Origin: Alphaproteobacteria bacterium
Lineage (GTDB): Bacteria > Pseudomonadota > Alphaproteobacteria > UBA2966 > CAIVPW01
NCBI GenBank assembly: GCA_947481575.1
Contig: CANKGV010000006.1
Location: 1-64,000 of the forward strand
Length of the DNA stretch: 64,000 nt
Reading direction: 5' to 3'
Shown: in pieces, positions 46,295 to 53,515 of the stretch
Layout of the letters: every line of letters begins with the position of its first letter
How positions within the stretch are numbered: the first letter of the stretch is position 1
Notes under the pieces: generated by a model
Databases searched by the model: none
Seen by the model: the letters and a program-made list of their open reading frames with translations, nothing else
Told to the model about the DNA's origin: nothing
Translations under genes and position numbers: made by a program

Positions 46295-47905
46295 ATGAAT
46301 AGTACAGCGCCACTGCCCGAGGGCTCGTCAGACCTCCGGCGGCTCATCGACGTAGGCATCGCCCTTTCGGCCGAAAAGAATCACAACCGGCTGATGGAGC
46401 GAATCCTGTTGGAGGCCAAGGGCCTGTGCAACGCCGACGGCGGCACGTTCTACCTGAAGGGCGACGACGACCTGGCCTTCGCGATCGTACGCAACGACAG
46501 CATGAACATCGCGCTCGGAGGGACCACCGGCCGGGCGGTGGCGTTCCCCAGCCTGAAGCTGCACGACCCGAAGACCGGTGACCCCAACCACAACAACGTC
46601 GCCACGCACGCCGCGCTGGCGGGCCAAGCGATCAACATTCCGGACGCCTATACGGAGAAGGAATTCGACTTCTCCGGCGCAAAGGAATTCGACCGCCGCA
46701 ACAACTACCACTCGAAGTCGTTCCTAACCGTGCCGCTCAAGAACTACGAGGGCGAGGTCGTGGGTGTGATCCAGTTGATCAACGCCAAGGACCGGACCAG
46801 CGGCGCAGTGATTCCGTTCAGCACCGCCGTGCAGCCGCTCGTCGAAGCACTGGCCGGCCAGGCCGCCGTGGCGCTCGACAACCGGCTGCTGCTGGAGGCC
46901 CAGAAGGACCTGCTGGAGTCGTTCGTGCAGCTGATCGCGTCGGCGATCGACCGCAAGTCACCCTACACGAGCGGGCATTGCCAGCGCGTGCCGGTACTCA
47001 CCGACATGCTGGCGGAAGCCGCGTGCGAGGCCACCGCGGGCACGTTCCGCGACTTCACCATGACCGAGGAAGAGCTCTACGAGCTCCACATGGCGGCGTG
47101 GATGCACGATTGCGGCAAGATCACTACGCCCGAGTGGGTGATGGACAAGTCTACCAAGCTGCAGACCATTAACGACCGCGTCGAGACCGTACGCACCCGC
47201 TTTGCCGTACTGCGGCGCGATGCCGAGATTGCCGCGCTAAGGCGCCGCGTGGCGGGCGGCGACGAGGCGACGATTGCCGCGGATCTGGCGCGCGAATTGG
47301 GGGAACTCGATGCGGAGCGTGCGTTCATCGAGACGTGCAATGTCGGCGGCGAATTCATGGAAGACGAGAAGATCGAGCGCGTGAAGCGCATCGCCATGCG
47401 CCGGTGGCGCGACGCTAAGGACCAGGAGCAGCCGTTGCTGAGCGACAACGAGGTGTACAACCTCTCGATCCGCAAAGGCACGCTCACCGGTGAAGAGCGC
47501 AAGATCATCAATGACCACGTCGTCGCGACGATCGAAATGCTGTCGCAGCTACCGTTCCCGAAGAACCTGCGGCGCGTCCCCGAATACGCCGGCGGCCACC
47601 ACGAGAGGATGGACGGCACCGGCTACCCAAAAGGGCTAGTCGAAGCGCAGATGTCGATCCCGGCGCGGATGATGGCGATTGCCGACATATACGAAGCGCT
47701 CACCGCTGCGGACCGGCCGTACAAGAAGGCCATGACGCTGTCCCAGTCGCTCAAGATCATGAAGAAGATGTCGCAGGAAAAGCATATCGATGCCGATTTG
47801 TTCCGGCTGTTCGTGGAGGCCGGGGTGTACCGCAAATATGCGCAGGCCCACTTGAAGCCCGAGCAGATCGATGCGATCGACGAGGCCCAGCTGCTGAGCG
47901 CCTAG
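46295..47905 (+). CDS. GAF and HD-GYP domain protein (putative c-di-GMP phosphodiesterase)
   Basis: 536 residues. A GAF domain covers about 10-200 (ILLEAKGLCNADGGTFYLKG). The HD motif is MHDCGK near 270 and the GYP motif is GHHERMDGTGYPKG near 435, both complete, so the protein is probably an active c-di-GMP hydrolase. About 110 residues of charged helices lie between the HD motif and the next conserved His (KIINDHVVATIEML), far more than in canonical HD-GYP proteins. No membrane helix. The YkgJ gene starts 2 bp after its stop. Confidence 0.92.
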   Translation: MNSTAPLPEGSSDLRRLIDVGIALSAEKNHNRLMERILLEAKGLCNADGGTFYLKGDDDLAFAIVRNDSMNIALGGTTGRAVAFPSLKLHDPKTGDPNHNNVATHAALAGQAINIPDAYTEKEFDFSGAKEFDRRNNYHSKSFLTVPLKNYEGEVVGVIQLINAKDRTSGAVIPFSTAVQPLVEALAGQAAVALDNRLLLEAQKDLLESFVQLIASAIDRKSPYTSGHCQRVPVLTDMLAEAACEATAGTFRDFTMTEEELYELHMAAWMHDCGKITTPEWVMDKSTKLQTINDRVETVRTRFAVLRRDAEIAALRRRVAGGDEATIAADLARELGELDAERAFIETCNVGGEFMEDEKIERVKRIAMRRWRDAKDQEQPLLSDNEVYNLSIRKGTLTGEERKIINDHVVATIEMLSQLPFPKNLRRVPEYAGGHHERMDGTGYPKGLVEAQMSIPARMMAIADIYEALTAADRPYKKAMTLSQSLKIMKKMSQEKHIDADLFRLFVEAGVYRKYAQAHLKPEQIDAIDEAQLLSA

Positions 47906-47907
47906 CC

Positions 47908-48735
47908 GTGGGCGACGCAAGACGCCGCAGCGAGTCCGGAGAAACCGGACCTTGGCGCCCGCACCTGCCGCCGACCGCCGGTCCGCGCGGGTCCGAGGCG
48001 CGCGAGACTGCACGCCTTGCAATGCTCACCAAGGCGGCGGAGACCCACACCGCCGAAGCGCTGCACGCGGCGCGCGAGCGCGGCGGGAGCGAGGGTCTAG
48101 CGTTTTTGGCCGGCGTGATCGCCAACGCTGGGGCCATGCTCGAAACGGAGGTCGCATCCGCCTACACCGAAACGCTGCGGCGGGTTCAACTGCACAAGTC
48201 CATCGCGTGCCAAAAAGGCTGCACTTCGTGCTGCTACATTCCGGTAGCGGTGACGGTGGTGGAAGCGATCGGCGCCGCCGTTGCGGCGGCGCGCGACCCA
48301 ACGCTGCTCGCCCAAATAGCATTGCTCTCGCCAGCGATTGCCGCGGCGGGCGATTTTGGGCGGTGGCGGCAACGGCTCCCGTGCACCCTGCTGCGCGACG
48401 GGGCGTGCGCGGTTTACACCGACCGCCCGCTGCCGTGCCGTGCCTACGTGTCGCTCGACGCGGGGCGGTGCGAGCGGGCGCTGGCATCTGGCAGCACCGC
48501 AGCGCAATTCTCCATTCCGGTCCTGGACCTGCCGCGCCAACTGGCGGCGGCGCTCCGTTCCGGCATCCGGGCGGCCTGCACTGCCCAAGGGTTGCAGGAC
48601 GCGCACGTTGAGCTCACGGCCGCGGTTGCCCAGCTGGTGGCCGACCCTACCGCGGGGCCGCGCTGGCTGGCCGGCGAAAAGGTGTTTACGCCCAAAGCGC
48701 CGCCCAATCCGGCCGTGCTCGAATCGTTGAATTGA
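47908..48735 (+). CDS. YkgJ-type cysteine cluster protein, tandem copy 1
   Basis: 275 residues from a GTG start just behind the HD-GYP gene. It opens with GDARRRS, then a helical N-domain, then the cluster C101-x3-C105-x2-CC (CQKGCTSCC) and C159, C167, C177 and C188 in LPCTLLRDGACAVYTDRPLP and following. This is the YkgJ zinc/iron-chelating pattern. The tail DPTAGPRWLAGEKVFTP recurs in the other two copies. Soluble; no signal peptide. The three copies diverge strongly outside the cluster, so the duplication is old. Confidence 0.85.
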   Translation: MGDARRRSESGETGPWRPHLPPTAGPRGSEARETARLAMLTKAAETHTAEALHAARERGGSEGLAFLAGVIANAGAMLETEVASAYTETLRRVQLHKSIACQKGCTSCCYIPVAVTVVEAIGAAVAAARDPTLLAQIALLSPAIAAAGDFGRWRQRLPCTLLRDGACAVYTDRPLPCRAYVSLDAGRCERALASGSTAAQFSIPVLDLPRQLAAALRSGIRAACTAQGLQDAHVELTAAVAQLVADPTAGPRWLAGEKVFTPKAPPNPAVLESLN

Positions 48736-48765
48736 GGCGGGCGGCGAAACCGCTACTCTGCCCCC

Positions 48766-49578
48766 ATGGGTGAAGCCAAACGCCGCCAATCCGCGCAGAC
48801 CGTCGGCCGACCATGGCCGCCGAAGCTGCCCCCATTGCCCCCCGGCACCGCCAACGCGACACCGGCGACCCGTGAGCTTCAGCGGCTGGCGATGTTGGGC
48901 CGCATGGCGGAGACCAATACGCGCACCGCCCTACAGGCCGCCCGCGCCGCCACGGACAACGGCGCGCGGGATCAGATTCTCGACTCGATCCTCCAGGGCG
49001 CGTGCGGCCTGCTGGAAGGCGAGGTGCGCACCGCATACGCGGCCAACGCTGAGTCCGCGCGCCTGTGGAGCACCGTGGCCTGCCGCAAGGGTTGTTCGTG
49101 GTGTTGCCACATCCAGGTCGAGACGACGATTGTCGAGGCGATCGTCGTCTCGCGTCAGGTGGCGAAGTCGGAATCGCTGACCGCGTCGGTGCTGGCGGCG
49201 GCACCGGCCGTTGCGGGAACGGACTCGGTGGGCCGGTTGCGCAAGCGCGTCGCGTGCCCCCTGCTGGTCGACGGAGCGTGCTCCGTCTACGACCACCGCC
49301 CCGGCGCGTGCCGCGCTCATGTGTCGCTGGACGACAAGGCGTGCGAGACCGCGCTCAAGACCGCCGGGACCGCGGACGAGGCCCGCAAGATTCCGACCGT
49401 AGTGGTCCCGCGCAAGATCGATACGGCGATCAGCTTCGGTGTCCGCCGTGCCTGCGCCGCCGAAAATCTGCAGAGCTGCGACGTGGAACTGACGGCGGCG
49501 CTTTGCCTGTTGGCGACCGACTCAACCGCGGTGAGCCGGTGGCTGGCCGGTGAAACCGTCTTCACACCCTATCCGTGA
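48766..49578 (+). CDS. YkgJ-type cysteine cluster protein, tandem copy 2
   Basis: 270 residues, 30 bp after copy 1. It starts MGEAKRRQSAQTVGRPWPPK and carries C106-x3-C110-x2-CC (CRKGCSWCC), then ACPLLVDGACSVYDHRPGAC and VSLDDKACE. It ends WLAGETVFTPYP, matching copy 1. All cluster cysteines are kept. Probably an intracellular metal-binding protein, partner unknown. Confidence 0.85.
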   Translation: MGEAKRRQSAQTVGRPWPPKLPPLPPGTANATPATRELQRLAMLGRMAETNTRTALQAARAATDNGARDQILDSILQGACGLLEGEVRTAYAANAESARLWSTVACRKGCSWCCHIQVETTIVEAIVVSRQVAKSESLTASVLAAAPAVAGTDSVGRLRKRVACPLLVDGACSVYDHRPGACRAHVSLDDKACETALKTAGTADEARKIPTVVVPRKIDTAISFGVRRACAAENLQSCDVELTAALCLLATDSTAVSRWLAGETVFTPYP

Positions 49579-49667
49579 TGGGCGAAGCGCGGCGCAGCCA
49601 GTCGGCACAGACCAACGCGCGTCCGTGGCCGCCGCTCGGCAAGACCGCGTTTCGACCGTGTCCTTAG
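49578..49667 (+). pseudogene. N-terminal stub of a further YkgJ-type copy
   Basis: An ATG sharing its first base with the copy 2 stop opens a 29-codon frame: MGEARRSQSAQTNARPWPPL, then GKTAF and a TAG. The first 18 residues are nearly those of copy 2 (MGEAKRRQSAQTVGRPWPP), and nothing of the cysteine domain follows before copy 3. This is the leftover of a deleted copy, or a duplicated gene start. It could still be translated as a short peptide. Confidence 0.75.
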
Positions 49668-49707
49668 CGGAGAAGTAGCCGTATCGCGCTCCGGGGAGGG
49701 GGCACGC

Positions 49708-50508
49708 ATGGGCGACGCAAAACGTAGAAAGCAGGCTTCCACCGAAGGGTTGCAGGAGGCTCGCCGCGAGAACTTTCACAAAGGCTTCAATCCGGCCGAG
49801 CGCGTGCAGCTCGACCGCGTCATCGACCTCGCCTACCGCAACACCCGGTCCGCCATCGCGCATGCCCGCGAGGCCGGCGATGCCGCCCTAGGTGAGGCGG
49901 CGCTCGCAGCTGCGCATGCGAGGAGCGCGCACATCCAGGACGAATTGACCGAACAGTTCCTCGCGAGCGGCGCCGAAGGGGAACGCATCCGGAGCGAGAT
50001 CGCGTGCAAAAAGGGCTGCTTCTTCTGCTGCCACGTGAACGTCGAAGTCTCGATTCTGGAGGCGATCGCAGTCGCGGCGGAAGCACGCAAAGACCCGGCC
50101 AAGGTCGCCAAGGTGTTGGCGACCGCTCCGGCGATCGCGGGACTGGGCGCCAAAGACCGGATTGGCGCGCGGGTACTGTGTCCTGTGTTGAAGGACGGCG
50201 CGTGTTCCGTATACGAGGCGCGGCCGCGCGCGTGCCGTGCATTCACGTCGTTCAGCGCCGGGCGCTGCGAAGAGGAGTTGCTGAACGGCGGCGGCACCGA
50301 GAAATTCCTGAACTTCGGCTGGCCACGAATCCTATCGGCCGCGGCGAGCCACGGGGTCCAACAAGCGTGCGCCCACGATGGCCTGCAGTCGTTCACTGTA
50401 GAACTGACCGCGGGCACCGCCACGGTCTTGGGCGACCCGTCCGCGGTTGGACGCTGGCTGGCGGGAGAACAGGTATTCGCTCCGTACGCGGCGTCCGAGC
50501 CGGACTAG
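49708..50508 (+). CDS. YkgJ-type cysteine cluster protein, tandem copy 3
   Basis: 266 residues. It opens MGDAKRRKQASTEG and has a longer helical domain, then C100-x3-C104-x2-CC (CKKGCFFCC), VLCPVLKDGACSVYEARPRA and FSAGRCEEEL. The end RWLAGEQVFAPYA matches the others. A GGGAGG lies 19 bases upstream of the ATG. Its last codon overlaps the convergent ccdA stop by 4 bp. Confidence 0.85.
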   Translation: MGDAKRRKQASTEGLQEARRENFHKGFNPAERVQLDRVIDLAYRNTRSAIAHAREAGDAALGEAALAAAHARSAHIQDELTEQFLASGAEGERIRSEIACKKGCFFCCHVNVEVSILEAIAVAAEARKDPAKVAKVLATAPAIAGLGAKDRIGARVLCPVLKDGACSVYEARPRACRAFTSFSAGRCEEELLNGGGTEKFLNFGWPRILSAAASHGVQQACAHDGLQSFTVELTAGTATVLGDPSAVGRWLAGEQVFAPYAASEPD

Positions 50509-51257
50509 CCGATGCGGCCCAAAGCCGGGAACACTTTGAGCAGGTAGAACCCGAGCGCAGCAAACTGGTTGAAGAACATCAGTACGCCGGTCGCAACCAG
50601 CACCAACCCGGCGGCGCGCTCCACCCTGCCCAAGTGCTGGCGGAACCAATGCGAGAATGTCAGGAACGACCGCAGCGCAACCGCGGCGGCGATGAACGGC
50701 ACGCCGAGCCCGAGCGCGTAGACCGCCAGCAACGAGGCCCCAAACGACAGCGAGTCCCGGCTGGCCGCGAGCGTCAGGATCGAGGCGAGAATCGGCCCGA
50801 TACACGGTGTCCACCCGAACGCGAAGGCAACCCCCATGAGCAACGCTCCGGCCATCCCGCCCGCGCCGGGGGCGCCATGGAACCGGATGTCGCGGTCGAG
50901 AAACTTGAGCACGCCGACCCGCCGGAAGACGCCCAAGTAGTGGAGGCCGAACACGACGATCACCGCTCCCGCAACTTTGGCGATGACGTCGAGGTGCGCA
51001 AACAGCAGCGCATTCACGGCGGAGGCCGAAGCACCGAGCGCCACGAACACCGCGGTGAATCCCGCAACGAACATCAATGCCGTTGGCAGGATTTGCCCGG
51101 GACCGCGCGTCATCGTCCCGCCGGCAATCATGCGCTCGAACGAAGTACCGGCCACATAGCTTAGGTAGGCTGGAACCAGCGGAAGAACGCACGGCGACAG
51201 GAAGCTAGCAATCCCGGCGGCGAGTGCGGCGAGGTAGCTGAGGGAGATTCCGAGCAT
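50505..51257 (-). CDS. CcdA/DsbD-beta-type thiol electron transporter
   Basis: 250 residues with six membrane helices. The two catalytic cysteines are in FLSPCVLPLVPAYLSY (helix 1) and GWTPCIGPILAS (helix 4), the CcdA signatures. CcdA takes electrons from cytoplasmic thioredoxin to periplasmic thiol proteins, classically for cytochrome c maturation. It lies 73 bp downstream of a six-gene array of small cysteine-bearing membrane proteins on the same strand, so its clients may be those proteins rather than, or besides, apocytochromes. Confidence 0.93.
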   Translation of the reverse strand: MLGISLSYLAALAAGIASFLSPCVLPLVPAYLSYVAGTSFERMIAGGTMTRGPGQILPTALMFVAGFTAVFVALGASASAVNALLFAHLDVIAKVAGAVIVVFGLHYLGVFRRVGVLKFLDRDIRFHGAPGAGGMAGALLMGVAFAFGWTPCIGPILASILTLAASRDSLSFGASLLAVYALGLGVPFIAAAVALRSFLTFSHWFRQHLGRVERAAGLVLVATGVLMFFNQFAALGFYLLKVFPALGRIG

Positions 51258-51299
51258 CGGCGACCCTAGGGCCCGGGAGTGACGGACGCAATCGAACCC

Positions 51300-51317
51300 G
51301 AGGCCGGTGCCGGCCTC
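51300..51317. other. Hairpin between the small membrane protein array and ccdA
   Basis: GAGGCCGG and CCGGCCTC are inverse complements separated by 2 nt (51300-51317). It lies in the 73-bp gap between the last array gene and ccdA. Without a T-run it may attenuate or stabilise rather than stop transcription. Confidence 0.4.
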
Positions 51318-51330
51318 ACGGGTGGGCGAG

Positions 51331-51627
51331 CTACATATCGCCGACGGTATCTGCGGTGGAGAGGTCGGCGCAAAACCGCACCACCGGCCCGCGGCCGTTG
51401 ATGGGATCGCGCCAGATCTGCCGGTCGATCAACATCGAGAACGCAGCGCACGCTTTGCGGTTGCCTTCGCGGTAGTAGCCTTCCACCCCGGCGGCACCGA
51501 GGATCACCAGGATCACCAGCCACGCCAGCGGGGTGCGGAAGAACCGGACCAGGGCCGCACTTTCCGGAACTACCCGGATGGCGGACGGCTCCATCCGCAG
51601 TTCAGTGTCGGTGCGCGGCAGGCTCAT
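51331..51627 (-). CDS. Small membrane protein, array family B copy 3
   Basis: 98 residues. One membrane helix (AWLVILVILGAAGVEG) follows RFFRTPL; then comes YYREGNRKAC with C60, SMLIDRQIWRDPINGRG and RFCADLST with C86. Both cysteines and the RTPxAWV, REGNRK and LIDRQ words are shared with the other B copies. Its ATG overlaps the stop of copy 2 (ATGA). With a basic pre-helix segment the cysteine part should be periplasmic. No known family recognised. Confidence 0.85.
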   Translation of the reverse strand: MSLPRTDTELRMEPSAIRVVPESAALVRFFRTPLAWLVILVILGAAGVEGYYREGNRKACAAFSMLIDRQIWRDPINGRGPVVRFCADLSTADTVGDM

Positions 51628-51956
51628 CGTTGGGCCCGGGTGTAGGTGTCCGGGTTCGTAAGGTCCTGGCACTCGTCCATGATGCGCCGCGTCGCGCCAC
51701 CGGCACCGCCGATTTGCTTTAGGTACGACTGCCGGTCGATCAGCATCGACACGGTCGCGCACTCCTTGCGGTTGCCTTCGCGAATCTGGCCTTCCGCACC
51801 GATGGTGCCGATCAGAATCGCCAACAGCACCCACGCCAGCGGCGTACGAATGAATCGCAGCAATGCGCCGGGACGCGCCGGAGCGCGCAAGTCCTCGCTC
51901 GGCGCACGAATCCGGGCGGCGGTCAGAAGGTCGTTGTCGGCGAAGGGTGCACTCAT
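51624..51956 (-). CDS. Small membrane protein, array family B copy 2
   Basis: 110 residues: a 30-residue polar N-terminus, RFIRTPLAWVLLAILIGTIG across the helix, QIREGNRKEC (C66), SMLIDRQSYLKQIGGAGG and IMDECQDLT (C96). Two conserved cysteines as in the other B copies. It starts 3 bp after the stop of copy 1 and overlaps copy 3 by 4 bp, so the genes are surely co-translated. Function unknown. Confidence 0.85.
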   Translation of the reverse strand: MSAPFADNDLLTAARIRAPSEDLRAPARPGALLRFIRTPLAWVLLAILIGTIGAEGQIREGNRKECATVSMLIDRQSYLKQIGGAGGATRRIMDECQDLTNPDTYTRAQR

Positions 51957-51959
51957 GGC

Positions 51960-52301
51960 CTAGTAGTGGTGGAAGGAGGAAGGAAGGCTGAGGTCTTGGC
52001 AGAACCAGATCACCCGCATCATGCCGCCTTGCGGCTCGTAGTCGGGCATGCCGCGGCCGACGCCGGTAATCGGATTGCGGAACGGCTGATGGTCGACCAG
52101 TTCATTCGCGGTGGCGCACGCGACAAAATTGCCGTGGCGCAAGTACCCTTCCACCCCACCGGCGACGAGGATGCCCGCAATCAACACCCATGCCATCGGC
52201 GTCCGCAGAAAGCGCAGCACCGCGGAGTCGGCTTCCGGGGCAACCGCCGCCGTCACCGCGCGGTGAGCGCGCTCCAGTCCCTCGGCGAATTGCGCCGTCA
52301 T
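51960..52301 (-). CDS. Small membrane protein, array family B copy 1
   Basis: 113 residues from the ATG at 52301, which shares one base with the stop of the gene before it (TGATG). RFLRTPMAWVLIAGILVAGG spans the helix; then GYLRHGNFVAC (C62), ELVDHQPFRNPITGVGRG and WFCQDLSLP (C101). Compared with the other B copies it has a 15-residue insertion before the second Cys (MPDYEPQGGMM). Function unknown. Confidence 0.85.
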   Translation of the reverse strand: MTAQFAEGLERAHRAVTAAVAPEADSAVLRFLRTPMAWVLIAGILVAGGVEGYLRHGNFVACATANELVDHQPFRNPITGVGRGMPDYEPQGGMMRVIWFCQDLSLPSSFHHY

Positions 52302-52657
52302 CAGAACACCTGGCTGTTGCCGCTGCGCGGACGGCAGTTCTGGGCAAAGTTCGCGCGATTGCCGTTGGACCAGTGCGACCAGCCGCCGGGGCGGCAATCG
52401 CTGAGCGGCCACAAGCCGATGAAGCGCGCCGGAATGCGCCCTTTGCACATCTCGTAGCTCTGGTTGTCGAGCGGCTGGACGAAGTACTCGTCGATCGCGG
52501 TCGGGCCAAACGACACCTGCGCCGCGTCGGAGCACGTCTGGTCGAAGTTGCGGTCCGCATGCACCGCCGAAGCGGCCGCGATGCCGATGAACACCAAGGT
52601 GATCCAAGTCACCGGGTTCAGCAGGAAATCGCGGCTTAGTCCGATGGCGGCGAGCAT
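52301..52657 (-). CDS. Small membrane protein, array family A copy 3
   Basis: 118 residues. After FLLNPVTWITLVFIGIAAAS (membrane helix) come AVHADRNFDQTC (C42), YFVQPLDNQSYEMCKGRIPA (C71), GLWPLSDCRPGGWSHWSNGN (C88) and NFAQNCRPRSGNSQVF (C108). The C-terminal 60 residues are almost identical in the three A copies. Four invariant cysteines in a presumed periplasmic domain suggest two disulfides or a metal site. Start and stop each share a base with the neighbouring genes. Confidence 0.87.
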   Translation of the reverse strand: MLAAIGLSRDFLLNPVTWITLVFIGIAAASAVHADRNFDQTCSDAAQVSFGPTAIDEYFVQPLDNQSYEMCKGRIPARFIGLWPLSDCRPGGWSHWSNGNRANFAQNCRPRSGNSQVF

Positions 52658-53016
52658 CAAAACACCTGAACGTTGCCGTCTTTGGACCGGCAATTCTGCG
52701 GGAAGTTGGCGCGGTTGCCGTTCGACCAGTGCGACCAGCCGCCCTTGGTGTTGCAGTCGCTGAGCGGCCAAATCCCTGCGTAGCGGGCCGGGATACGGCC
52801 CTTGCACGCCTCGTAGGTCCGGTTGTCGAGCGGCTGCACGAAGTAGATGTCGAGCGCGGTGATCTCGATCACCACGGGCGCGATCGCGTAGCACGTGCTG
52901 GTGAAGTTCCGGTCGGCGTGCACCGCCGACACGACCGCGATCGCGAACAGCGCCGTGGTAACCCACGTCGCCGGGTTCAACAGAAAGCTGCGGTCGATGC
53001 CAAGGCGCGCCAGCAT
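52657..53016 (-). CDS. Small membrane protein, array family A copy 2
   Basis: 119 residues. FLLNPATWVTTALFAIAVVS forms the helix, followed by AVHADRNFTSTC (C42), YFVQPLDNRTYEACKGRIPA (C71), GIWPLSDCNTKGGWSHWSNG (C88) and NFPQNCRSKDGNVQVF (C109). One residue is inserted relative to copies 1 and 3. It starts 5 bp after the stop of copy 1. The strict Trp/Asn/Gly pattern after the third Cys looks like a folded binding site. No family recognised. Confidence 0.87.
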   Translation of the reverse strand: MLARLGIDRSFLLNPATWVTTALFAIAVVSAVHADRNFTSTCYAIAPVVIEITALDIYFVQPLDNRTYEACKGRIPARYAGIWPLSDCNTKGGWSHWSNGNRANFPQNCRSKDGNVQVF

Positions 53017-53021
53017 GAAGG

Positions 53022-53378
53022 TCAGAACACCTGGCTGTTGCCGCTGCGGGCGCGGCAGTTCTGCGGGAAGTTCGCTTTGTTGCCGTTCGACCAATGCGAC
53101 CACCCGCCGGGACGGCAATCGGTCAGCGGCCACAACCCGACAAAACGCTGCGGAATGCGGCCCTGGCAGTACTGGTAGGTGAGGTTGTCCAACGGCTGAA
53201 CGAAATATTCGTCGGCGCCGGTGGCGCCAACCACGACCGGCGCGATCGCCGCGCACGTGCTGTCGAAGTTGCGGTCCGCTTTCACCGCCGAGCCGATGGC
53301 GACACCCGCCATCACCACGGCGATCCAAGTCACCGGGCTGAGCAGGAACGCCCGGTTGAAACCGAGGGTCGCGAGCAT
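53022..53378 (-). CDS. Small membrane protein, array family A copy 1
   Basis: 118 residues; the start at 53378 (MLATLGFNRAFLL) is chosen because copies 2 and 3 begin MLARLG and MLAAIG; an ATG at 53384 is two codons earlier. FLLSPVTWIAVVMAGVAIGS is the helix, then AVKADRNFDSTC (C42), YFVQPLDNLTYQYCQGRIPQ (C71), GLWPLTDCRPGGWSHWSNGN (C88) and NFPQNCRARSGNSQVF (C108). First gene of the array; its promoter region is shared with the divergent Sel1 gene. Confidence 0.86.
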   Translation of the reverse strand: MLATLGFNRAFLLSPVTWIAVVMAGVAIGSAVKADRNFDSTCAAIAPVVVGATGADEYFVQPLDNLTYQYCQGRIPQRFVGLWPLTDCRPGGWSHWSNGNKANFPQNCRARSGNSQVF

Positions 53379-53515
53379 TGCCATCGCAAGGCCTGTCTGG
53401 TGTTGGTCCCCGGCCCACACCGCCGGACTCCGCGTCTTCCATACCACGGCGGCCGGGTTGGCGTGTAGAGGGCGGGACCTTTGACCGCGGGCGCTCGCGG
53501 TCTAGTGTCCTGGCC

